A DNA stretch of 64,000 nucleotides from Enoplolaimus lenunculus (Eukaryota > Nematoda > Enoplea > Enoplida > Thoracostomopsidae), in the NCBI GenBank assembly GCA_030248215.1, contig JASANG010003292.1, positions 62,001 to 126,000 on the forward strand, given 5' to 3'. Position numbers and translations under genes: made by a program. The notes under the pieces are model-generated. The model saw only the letters and a program-made list of their open reading frames with translations, was not told the DNA's origin and searched no databases. Shown in pieces: positions 35,701 to 43,064 of this stretch (positions within the stretch are counted from its first letter, which is position 1; every line of letters starts with the position of its first letter).

Positions 35701-36677
35701 TGCACCCTGACTATGATACTTCTGAATATTCAATTTTGCTACACCTAAATGGACGCACAACAAAATCAAGCAGATTGCCATACAAAATCGTTCAATGTTA
35801 TGATATTGCTAGTAATTGGACCGTTGGAATATATTTTGTTGTCCGAGAAATATGTAACTATGAAACCTAAATACTTAAACGAATTACTATTTCAGTGCCA
35901 ACAAGCAGCGATGGATGAACTGTTTGGAAATCCCCATTTGGTGAGTAACAATACAGCTTATGCAGGCTTGCGAAATGCCAGGCTGTATGCAGTATAAAAT
36001 GCACAATCTTTAAACACATGAGTGAACAGACTTGTGAGGCCCACCTCTATGTGGTGCACTAGGTGCTGTAAGCGAATCATAATCAATTGGTCTGGATTCA
36101 CGCCTGACTTACGGAATGAAGTGTATTACTGCGGCAACTGATAAATACAGTCATAATCAGCCACGAAAGTGTTAAATTTAACTTTGTTACAATAAAGAGC
36201 AATGTTTGTTGTATTTCTAAACGTTATGCTTTGGACATATGTAACTTTGTTTCAGTGTTGTCAACGGTATCACATGGCATTCATATTGTTGCACTGTCTG
36301 CAGCAACAAGTCACCAACGATGATGACAAGCTTTTGTTACTGAAATGTACGTTTTTCTGGATAGAATTATGGTGCATTTGTTGTGATTATTTTGTGGATT
36401 TTTTTGTTGATCTTACTAGGATGGTCAATATAACGTCCTGGAATTAGCGTAACTTTCCATCTTTTGTCTTTTTTGGTTAAATTTTGTTTTATATTTCTGA
36501 AAAACATAACGTCTTAAGCCATATTGTTGCAAACATCACCAAATCTGCATTAACTTAGAATTATTATAATTTTGCTTTTCTTTTACAGACAAAGATGCTG
36601 TTAGCCGACGACTTGATATACTTGCGAAACAAGGATTTTGCTATTTTGTTGTCGCTGACGAAACAATCGAACAATAA
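8577..36677 (+). CDS. ULK1/2: ULK1/2-type (Atg1) serine/threonine kinase, full 24-exon gene
   Basis: Coding exons: 8577-8675, 19265-19357, 20059-20142, 21034-21121, 22080-22205, 22689-22762, 23159-23260, 23569-23627, 24085-24167, 24528-24565, 25107-25225, 26497-27092, 28109-28529, 29048-30482, 30999-31199, 31494-31604, 33059-33225, 33836-33964, 34262-34305, 34663-34781, 35261-35409, 35896-35940, 36256-36346, 36589-36677. All have GT/AG borders and compatible phases except exon 10, which is one base short. The total is about 1,520 residues. The product should phosphorylate ATG13, FIP200 and other autophagy-initiation partners at the forming autophagosome. The start [19 protein letters not shown] aligns with the ULK2 N-terminus, and the end matches the ULK C-terminal domain. 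Human ULK1 is about 1,050 residues; the excess is in the spacer. I cannot separate ULK1 from ULK2; invertebrates usually have one such gene. Confidence 0.93.
9395..9727. mobile_element. hAT-like MITE with TAGGGATGCGCCGAT ends
   Basis: The left end TAGGGATGCGCCGATACC is mirrored by a right end reading ATCGGCATATCCCTA. Internal sequence carries further GCCGATACTCACGAAAA repeats. Size is about 333 bases with no coding capacity. The terminal sequence resembles ends common in hAT-superfamily MITEs. I do not see a clean 8-bp target duplication. Confidence 0.6.
11299..11462. mobile_element. Short palindromic element with GGCCCGTAACCAGG ends
   Basis: GGGCCCGTAACCAGG on the left is matched by TGGCTACGGGC on the right, enclosing G- and C-run sequence followed by GCCCCTCCTGAAAATTTT. 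A related fragment lies at 31637-31730 and a related end (GGCGTAGCCAGG) at about 61013. It is non-coding. Confidence 0.5.
11739..12116. mobile_element. 378-bp hAT MITE with a perfect 8-bp target duplication
   Basis: The element begins CAGGGTGCAACCGGAATTCC and ends GGAATTACAATTTACCGGAA... in inverted sense (plus strand TTCCGGTTGCATCCTG). It is flanked on both sides by the identical octamer ATAATCGG (11731-11738 and 12117-12124). An 8-bp duplication with CAGGG-type ends is diagnostic of the hAT superfamily. It has no coding capacity. Copies or fragments sit at about 8752-8838 and 35633-35710. Confidence 0.88.
12171..12226. repeat. Short tandem duplication (28-bp unit)
   Basis: Two consecutive copies of a 28-base unit containing AAAAATGCTATAGGTATACT are almost identical, so the duplication looks recent. 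Confidence 0.8.
12491..13622. mobile_element. Non-autonomous element with GGATTATA-CGGAAT inverted ends
   Basis: The left end (CCAGGGTGTAAAGCGG, then CTGGATTATACCGGAATC) is mirrored by the right end (GATTACTATTCCGATATAAT, then CGTTTTGCGGCCTGG). The 1.1-kb interior has no long frame. Terminal divergence suggests an older copy than 11739-12116. Confidence 0.6.
14600..14791 (-). mobile_element. Helitron-like fragment with adjacent perfect hairpin
   Basis: Read on the minus strand this carries GTCCGTCCGCC, a CTCAAGAATCGCTGAACGG block and GATTTTGATAAACTTTTTTG. These parallel 20365-20430, which is in the opposite orientation. The phrase 'CTCaggAACGGCTGGACCGATTT' is typical of Helitron-type repeats in invertebrates. 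Next to it, 14761-14791 is a perfect 13-bp stem (GCGAAACTCCGAG) with a 5-base loop. Confidence 0.45.
15003..15155. mobile_element. MITE of the GCGCTATA family
   Basis: The left end GGGTTGTGCTATTTTCGCC is mirrored by a right end AAAGTATAGCGCAAAG, with GGACGTCGGCACGCG against CGCGCGTCGGCGTCC inside. Other members are at about 24597-25080, 26272-26373 and 27825-28012, all within ULK introns. Confidence 0.6.
15241..16246. mobile_element. 1-kb element with GTCGTAGGCCAAT inverted ends
   Basis: GTCGTAGGCCAATTTGCTAT with TCAGGCC at the left is mirrored by GGCCTGAATAGCAGATTGGC with ATACGAC at the right. The interior repeats 'CCAATCTGCTATT' phrases and includes a GGAATCGGAATCGG stretch from another family, so it may be nested. 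A related copy ends at 18017. Confidence 0.65.
16519..16796. mobile_element. 278-bp MITE with AGCCCTATTCACACGTGCCAG ends
   Basis: The left end AGCCCTATTCACACGTGCCA and the right end TGGCACGTGTAAATAGGGCT are inverted copies, and GCTGCAAG-type palindromes fill the interior. A diverged relative occupies about 12230-12411. It is non-coding. Confidence 0.75.
17326..17645. repeat. Tandem duplication of a 160-bp unit
   Basis: The segment beginning at CACAACTTCATTTCG (17326) repeats from 17486 with the same internal phrases (CTATTCTAAATCTTATTGTA, TCTGGTATCTCG, GGAAGGAAATATCC). Divergence is modest. Confidence 0.8.
17780..18017. mobile_element. Diverged copy of the 15241-16246 element family
   Basis: It shares AACTTATAGACCAATCA, AATCAGCGT and the right end GGCCTGAAGAACAGATTGGC with CAACGAC. 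The left end is not clear. Confidence 0.45.
18229..18257. repeat. TATG microsatellite
   Basis: About seven tandem GTAT units form a simple-sequence tract in ULK intron 1. Confidence 0.85.
20355..20700 (+). mobile_element. Helitron-like fragment in ULK intron 3
   Basis: It contains CTCAGGAACGGCTGGACCG, then GATTTTGATAAACTTTTTTG and repeated TTAGCTAATT-type motifs. The corresponding block at 14600-14720 lies in the opposite orientation. No replicase or helicase coding sequence is visible. Confidence 0.45.
25107..33225 (+). CDS. ULK spacer exons 11-17 (disordered, Q/S/T-rich)
   Basis: These seven exons encode about residues 283-1299, a low-complexity spacer roughly 1,000 residues long, against about 550 in human ULK1. 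It includes a 20-residue polyglutamine tract, many SP/TP sites ([32 protein letters not shown]) of the type kinases such as TORC1 use, and RRxS-like sites. [10 protein letters not shown] motif at residues 1270-1277 (33136-33159) fits an LC3-interacting region: an aromatic, two residues, then an aliphatic, preceded by acids. Human ULK1 has a comparable LIR in its spacer. Exons 12 (596 nt) and 14 (1,435 nt) are the largest. Confidence 0.85.
26713..26772 (+). repeat. Near-pure (CAA) microsatellite encoding 20 glutamines in ULK
   Basis: One CAG is followed by nineteen consecutive CAA codons in exon 12 of the ULK gene. Such a pure tract is expected to vary in length between individuals. Open frames on the other strand that read leucine or asparagine runs are shadows of it. 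Confidence 0.95.
32449..32757. repeat. Three tandem copies of a 103-bp unit
   Basis: Units start at about 32449, 32552 and 32655. Each carries TAGTATTACTACAGGTC-like sequence (TTTGCAGTATTACTACAGG), AAAACTGCATACTCGA and TTGTATCAGTATGTGGGT. Copies 1 and 2 differ at few positions and copy 3 more. It lies in ULK intron 16. Confidence 0.9.
33836..36677 (+). CDS. ULK C-terminal Atg13-binding (EAT/tandem-MIT) domain exons 18-24
   Basis: These seven exons encode residues 1300-1520. They begin [20 protein letters not shown], the counterpart of the human ULK segment EREHTDTLRHLNVML. They continue through [60 protein letters not shown] and [12 protein letters not shown], each matching a helix of the tandem-MIT domain that binds ATG13 and membranes. 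The stop TAA is at 36675-36677. Conservation of both ends with a divergent middle is the usual pattern of this family. Confidence 0.92.
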
Positions 36678-36679
36678 AA
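36674..36679 (+). terminator. Candidate poly(A) signal overlapping the ULK stop codon
   Basis: AATAAA begins inside the last sense codon (CAA) and spans the TAA stop. Another AATAAA lies downstream at about 37459. Which one is used cannot be told from sequence. Confidence 0.4.
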
Positions 36680-38540
36680 ATCAATAATTATTATCATGGA
36701 TCAGTGGAAAATGATTGTAATTTGTCCAGTTCTGTGTTTTTAATGTTTTGGCATTGGATCGGTATAATAGTTCAGCAATTTGCCAAAAAAAACCCAAAGA
36801 TTGTGTAAGTTATTCTGCGCTGGTAGCCTGTATAAGTATTAATGCATCCATGTATTAGCTGAGAGTTGACCGTTTTTCCGCGTGGACTGCAGTAGAGTAA
36901 AGCTAACGCTTTAGACTAAACGTTTTCGTTTACCAAGCGTTGAGATTATAAAGTTGTGGTTGATTCCATGGTTTGCTATTAATACTGGTGGCTCAGTGTT
37001 GTCTAGCATCATAATTGTCAACAGTGTTATGACTAAAATATTATATTTAGTTATTTGGTGTTGTTTATATATTTTTGGGCCAAAAGTGTTTATAAAACTA
37101 ATGTTGCCTTGTTGACTGGATCGCCCATTTTTGACTGTTTAATATTACATTTTTTGTTTAATACCATACATGTAAACGGTGTTGTGCTTCCAAATTGATA
37201 TGCGTCAATTTTCATTATTAAGTATTATTACTATAATTGTACTGTCATTAAAATATGTTCAAACAAATGAATTTTAGTTTGCCGACTGTATACTATTTTT
37301 TTGTTATTGTACATTTAGTGCAATGTTTGTGTGAATTTTGCAATGATGCATTCTGTACGCTGTGCCAAAGTGCCTTTACAACAATATTTCACGGCAATAT
37401 TATCTGAAATTGGGCTCATGTATACAGCAGGGTCGGAACGTTTTCCTGCGGGGCTGTTAATAAAGTTAGCTTAAGCTTTAGAATAAGTTTTTGCTTAGGT
37501 TTAAGCGTAGGAATGGGCTCAGCTTTACGTCTAAGCTTAGGCGTACGCTTAGGCTTAGGAATATGCTTATGCTACTGTACCGGCCCTGTTCCATACATGG
37601 GTCTGAAATCGAATTTGATTTAAGCGTTTGGTATTTTAAAGTGGTGTAGTTAAGTAGGTGCTAATTTATTGTTAGGAACATTAAACTTTAGGTTCTGTGG
37701 TTTCACTGAAACGTTATTAAGTGAAAAATGAGGACGCGATCAGAAATGATTACAACTGGGGTGAGATGTCATAGATAATTTTTGTGTTTCATACAAAAAC
37801 TAGCACAATACCCTCGTGAGAATTTTCGCAAACACGAAATTATGTTCTAAGAGTCTTATTATCGTGACCCTAAGAACAGGAATGCAAGAAGATTGTCGTT
37901 TTCTTCATTTCGATATTTTGTCAACAGGACCAATGTTACATTTAAGTGCATAGCGCACCTGACCTAAGCCATCGCATAAAGATGAGTCTAAAACTGAAAC
38001 CTACAATCAGTCTAAGAGAGAAACCAGTACGCTCCTAAAAGTAACATGGCTTTAGCTACGATATATATTTCGAATGCTCAGTTTTATTATAGGATTGTTT
38101 TGCGTCTTGTGTATTCGATTTACACTTTTTTGTATGGTTATATATGTATCTATTGTTTTTTTCTAGTTCATTTTATTCCGGGTTTTTATGTGTGTGCATG
38201 CCGCGCGAATACTCTCTCTTTCTCTCTCGCCTGTTACTGTAGTTTTCCAAATAAGAGGGGGTCCCCGTTTTCAGTCCCAATCCATAGGAGTCCGTAACTC
38301 CAGGACCAAATAAAGCAGAGTTCGAAAGTTTAAAGCATATTTAAGTTTTGAAAGTGTTCCTCAGTATAGCCTTGAATTATCGCTCAGTTTTTTGATACAA
38401 GACAAGTAAACGTTTAAATTCAACGGATAGTTATAATACCGGATATATATCAGTAAGGTCGTAACCGAATAACAGGGGTACCCTCTCGAGAGGCCAAATA
38501 AATATTAGTTCCCCGTCTTATTTGGGTCACTACTATAGAT

Positions 38541-38760
38541 TGGCACCGGATATCCAGATATGAAAAATATCCGGATATGTATACCAAAGAAACATGTATC
38601 CGGGTATCCACCGGATTTCCGAAATGCTATGGTGTAAAAAAATTTTGAATAATTTGCATTGTTTGTTTCACCTTCAAAGTAGCTGGAGCTGACGAAAAGA
38701 AATTCTGTGTTCAAACCTGAGCTAAAACATTGAACCACATTCCTGCATAATTCCACGATG
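38541..38760. repeat. Dispersed GGATATCC repeat, copy 1
   Basis: It shares ACCGGATATC, CCGAAATG, AATAATTTGCAT, GAAATTCTGT and TTCAAACCTGA in order with 46768-46935, in the same orientation. It is a non-coding dispersed repeat. Confidence 0.65.
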
Positions 38761-38929
38761 ATTTAAATTGATTTCTCAAAACATACCTAAATTAAAAAAC
38801 CAAAACATTCCTAAGTTTAAACCTCCTCAGTGTAATAAACACAAGTCTAAAACAACTTAGCCTAAGCCCAAGCTAAAAATTAATATAAATTTAAGCCTTT
38901 AAGCCTGGTCTATTTCGGTCTAGTGATGA

Positions 38930-39500
38930 GACGGGTACTAGTGGATTCAAAAGGGGGCAGGCCTGCGGACGCCCGTAATCACAAATGTTTTGTAATAAAA
39001 TGGTAAGGTCCCTACCTTACAATTTTTTCTTTCAGGAGCTTTTTTGTGATAAAATGATAAGGTCTCTCTACCTTACAATTTTCGCCTCAGAAAGTTTTTC
39101 TCTAGAAAAATTATATGGTCCCTACATTAATTTTCCCCCTCCGAAAATTTTTTGGTGAAACAGAGCCTACTTCCCGTCATACATTTGGGACCCGCCGCTG
39201 AAAGCGGGGCACCACCAAAAGTAATATGGGCTGATGTTTGTACGATTAAGCGCAAATATACATATTTCAATGTCGTTCTTTTTTCTTGGAACGTTAAACG
39301 ATTGAGGTATTTTCGAGGGGTGGGTGACATTCGATAGAATCGTAGACAAATCAAATAAACTCAATTTCAAATACCCAACGCAAGTATTTATTGGTCCATT
39401 GAGGTTCGGAAAACAAAAAAGTGCAAAATCTAGTTTCGGATGTAAATACAAAATTTAATTTCGGATATCCGGACACGAAAAAAATCCGATGCCCATCACT
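38930..39500. mobile_element. Dispersed element shared with 58885-59550, copy 1
   Basis: It runs from CTAGTGATGAGACGGG to CCCATCACTAG, a short inverted terminal pair. Internal landmarks in order are a GGCAGGC stretch, AAAATGATAAGGTC-like sequence, ATGGGCTGATG, TGTACGATTAAG, TTCTTGGAACGTTAAACGA, GGGTGACATTCGA and TTCGGATATCCGGA. The same landmarks recur at 58885-59550. Confidence 0.65.
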
Positions 39501-39924
39501 AGTCACTACAGTATTGTTTCGAAATTATTGTACGCCAACCGATTTTGTTTGGTTTTCCATGTTTTTCTAGTTTTTTGTATATATATATATGGTGCCAAAC
39601 TTCGACTAATTACGTGGAAACGTCACTGTAAACACAGTTAAAAGTATATATAAACGTGAAGTCATGTTTTGGTTGCTGGCAAAGCGAGCCATGATCTTAA
39701 ACGTAATTGGTGAAAAATATGAATTTTCACTCAGTTTAACTTTTCAAAAATATTTTGTATTTTTTCGATAAACGTGTTCCAATGCAACATTTTAGAAGCG
39801 AGTTCACAGGTATCATATAATTAGTGTAAACGATTACGAAGCCATAATGGAACCATACTCTAGCGACTTGAATAAGATGGGGGCATTTTGAGTCGCAGTC
39901 AATAGGAGACTGACCGTTAATTGG

Positions 39925-40198
39925 CAGGGTGCAACCGGAGATGAAAAATTCCAACGCCGGAGGTCAACGAAACTTGCCGGAGCCGGAGGTGAGGCGAAAT
40001 TAGGTAGTAAAAATGATAAGTTGTTTGGTTTTACGCTAATTTTCTGCGAAATATCGGAAATTCTTTCCTGAAAATTGTGACAAAAGTGAAAAGAAACGCG
40101 CTAAACAGATAAATTTTGCATGTCGGAGCCGGAGGCTGATTTTCTGCCGGAGCCGGAGGCTGATTTTTTGCCAGAGCCGGAGACAGACGTCCACCCTG
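39925..40198. mobile_element. 274-bp hAT MITE with near-perfect 8-bp target duplication
   Basis: It begins CAGGGTGCAACCGGAG and ends GACGTCCACCCTG, with GCCGGAGCCGGAGG repeats inside. It is flanked by TTAATTGG and CTAATTGG, which agree at seven of eight positions. It belongs to the same CAGGGTGCAACCGG terminal family as 11739-12116 but has a different interior. Confidence 0.8.
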
Positions 40199-40934
40199 CT
40201 AATTGGAGTGGGTTAGTGGATAGAATCTATAACTGCTATGCTTGTTAGAGTCTAAGAGATCAATCTATTCTTTTCATCTTTTCACTCACGGACAATTTTG
40301 TATGCTGTTTGTGTGTTTGTTTGTTGCTGTTTTTGTCGCCTATGAGTTCTCGAATTCGAAAGTAAATCTGTGCCCGTTATACATCTGCCCATATTACTGT
40401 AAGGGGCGTCCAGGTTTTTGGTGAGTTAATAAAAGAGTAGGTTTAGATTCTAGATTACATTTTTTTGCTTAGGCTTAGATTTAGGCTTAGGAATACGCTT
40501 AATCTACTATTACGCCCTTAAGATAACATTGGCCCATACTTCTAATGAGAGCAGTAGCTTAAACGTGAGAAGTTGAAGACAGTGTGTCAGGACACATACC
40601 CATTTATGGTTTTAGTTTTAAAATTTCAACTTCAACATTTTTATTTAATTTTGTTTCACCTCAGGCAGTTCAGCACATGATTTTTCAGTGATTTATACGA
40701 CTAAATCATAAAAATGAATTTTTAATTGGCACCAATTGGGCGCTGCTAATATAGGTAACATCGGTCAGGATCTTCATACCTATTTGTTAACCCACGACCT
40801 TCGATCGATGAGCGAACGCTACATATACCGCAGCACACATTCTGCCTGTTCAGTTGCGTTTAAGGCCCATGTTACGATAAAGGCCGTCCCATTTTCCCGG
40901 ACCAGCAATATACCAGGAGTTCAAAGATATGCAC

Positions 40935-41662
40935 CAGGGTGCAACCGGAGGTCTGCGTTCGGCTGCGGCAGAAAATCGGCCTCCGGCTCCGGTAGAATTT
41001 TTTGCCGGAGGTTCCGGCAATTTCGGTAGTAAGATTTTTAGCGCGTATCGTTTTACATTTGTCACAATTTTCAGGAAAGAATTTCCGAAATTTCGAGATG
41101 AAATTAGCGTAAAGCGAAACAACTTAACAACATATTGTAGATATTAGCTAAAATTGACTAATTAACCTTCTCACATGAATATTTTCTAATTCCCCTGAGA
41201 CCTACTTTCATGCTAGGATTCGAACTCCAGTGACTGGAGTGGGAGGCGTATACCATCACCACTCAGCTATAGGAGCTTGAAGCTCGAGCCCGAGGGGGCT
41301 CTCCTATTTAACGTATACACTGCGCTTAGTTGCCTACAGGCAACTCAATGTGAGAAGTGGTTATGGATAGTAAACTGAAAATTTTTCCGTTAACCATCAT
41401 TTTTATGGCCCATGTTACTTTAAGGGGCGTCCAGGTTTCTGGCAGGTCCATAAAAGAGTGTTTAGATTCAAGATTACATTGTTTGCTTAGACATGTGCTT
41501 AGGCTTAGGCACACATTTTGGCAACGCTTAGGCTTAGGAATACGCTTAATCTACTGTTACGCTTCTTAAAGTAACATTGGCTATTTTTACTACCTAATTT
41601 CGCCTCACCGGCTCCGGCAAGTTTCGTTGACCTCCGGCATTTTTCACCCCCGGTTGCACCCT
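40935..41662. mobile_element. Composite CAGGGTGCAACCGG element with insert
   Basis: CAGGGTGCAACCGGAGG at the left and CCCCGGTTGCACCCTG at the right are inverted ends. Each is followed inward by GCCTCCGGCTCCGG-type sequence. The interior holds a tRNA-like segment (41205-41276) and a TTAGGC-rich segment (41400-41570), so other repeats have probably been inserted. I see no matching target duplication. Confidence 0.55.
41205..41276 (-). repeat. tRNA-Gly(CCC)-like sequence, probably a SINE head
   Basis: On the minus strand there is a perfect A-box-like TAGCTGAGTGG (41269-41259), a CGCCTCCCAC anticodon region like that of tRNA-Gly(CCC), and a B-box-like AGTTCGAATCC (41226-41216). The acceptor and T stems do not pair well. 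I read it as a tRNA-derived SINE or pseudogene, not a functional tRNA. Confidence 0.5.
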
Positions 41663-41726
41663 GATATATATACATGAATTGCTTCGCGTTGGGGTTTAAG
41701 GGGCGACAGTCACCCATCCTGCATAC

Positions 41727-41878
41727 CGTCCCGCTGTCGTAACTGTTCCAACTGTCCTGGTGTTCCAACTGTCCTGGTGTTCCAACTGTCCTGCTGTTCC
41801 AACTCTCCCGTTGTCCCAACAATCTTGTTGTTCCAGCTGTACCAACTGTCCCGCTGTACCAACTGTCCCAATTATATT
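41727..41878. repeat. AACTGTCC minisatellite, second array
   Basis: It has the same CCAACTGTCC-type units as 5803-6064, here often in a longer CTGGTGTTCCAACTGTC register. Sharing between two loci 36 kb apart suggests the unit travels with a mobile element. Confidence 0.8.
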
Positions 41879-42930
41879 TGTTGTGTGTAGTCATGTACAT
41901 GGCTATCGCGGTAAAATTGGACGGAGTTTAAGGTAACATTGGCCGCGTTTATCATCAATATGCCAAAACGTACGAAGATGGCATGCTCATTGCTCACATA
42001 CAGTGCAACGCTCATGGACAAGTATGTCTCACATGGTTACAAGTACATTGGCTTTAACATACACGAACACAAAGAGCAACAAAATTTATTAACATTGTCG
42101 AACAAATATATCAAACTGATGCCTAATTATAACAACATAACAAACGGGGCCTAGTCTTGCGATGTTTGTTTGCAGCTGTAAAAATAAAATATATCAGTGT
42201 GTATCTGGATATCCGTTTCCGGTAAAAATCGGTGCCCGTTTCCGTTTCTGTTATAGAAATAACGGAAATTATGTTATTTTTACGTTCAAAATTCATTGTT
42301 ACAGATATCCTGCAATTGTTCGAAACAAAAAAAGAATAACGAAATTCATCCAAAATCTTAAGTTTCGATGCATGCGCCATTTTTTCCTTAAAATCTTTGA
42401 AAGGCCGATGAAATAACCACGGGCATGTAAGTACAGAAAAAATAGCAATCTTTACGCAAATTTCAATATTCTAAAGTGCACGGTACAATATCCAAAAATA
42501 CGTATAGAGAACAAAACACAGACATGCGATTTATGCGTCAAAAATAAAAAAATCAACCTACTAATAACACGTGTCAACAAAATATTCAAAAATATGCCTA
42601 TGTCAACTGGTCCGTGTTTGCCCAAAACTGCTGAAACTAACAGCAACTAACAATCAAGAACGATAGCTAAATTGACTGACACACTTTATATCTCGGTTAT
42701 CAAAACGTTTAGATACGCTTTATCAACATAAACTCCTGCCAATTTGCAATACCAGTGTACAGGGTTGGTTTTTCCCGAAAAATTGAATCGACTTAAAAAC
42801 GATTTTTTTTCGTTTTTTTCCGGAAAAAACGGAAAAATTCAAAAACAAGTGTTAAAGCTTTCCATGCCCGAAAACGTTGATGAACGATTTGTCTTTTGAA
42901 AAAATGACACTAGAAGAATTAAATTACTAT

Positions 42931-42936
42931 TTTATT
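42931..42936 (-). terminator. Candidate poly(A) signal of APC7
   Basis: AATAAA on the minus strand lies about 130 bases beyond the APC7 stop codon, a suitable distance for a short 3' UTR. Confidence 0.45.
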
Positions 42937-43064
42937 AAGAATAAACATATTTTGATAACACGTGATGATAAGCTTGCTGCAATTGCACACACTACAGGGC
43001 TGTCGTATATCTAAAAAGGTGCATGTGCCAATGCGTCACAGATTTGGTTATATAATCCGATATT

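Larger units (their letters stand above)
19358..36588. other. ULK introns 2-23: content
   Basis: Introns longer than 300 bases hold scattered non-coding repeats only. Helitron-like sequence is in intron 3 (about 20360-20700). GCGCTATA-type MITEs are in introns 10, 11 and 12. GGATATCCGG-type fragments lie near 27297-27350 and 30550-30895. A triplicated 103-bp unit is in intron 16. A CAGGGAAAA-type element occupies about 33470-33780, and a hAT-family fragment 35633-35710. The remaining intron sequence shows nothing I can name. Confidence 0.6.
36678..43064. other. Convergent spacer between ULK and APC7
   Basis: Both genes end toward this 6.4-kb region. It contains the ULK 3' UTR (probably to about 37.4 kb), TTAGGC-rich fragments (37479-37575, 40470-40500, 41495-41545), a GGATATCC-family copy (38541-38760), a longer repeat shared with 58885-59550 (38930-39500), a hAT MITE (39925-40198), a composite element with a tRNA-like insert (40935-41662), an AACTGTCC minisatellite (41727-41878) and a GGATATCCG fragment (about 42195-42270). 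No credible gene is seen. Confidence 0.7.
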
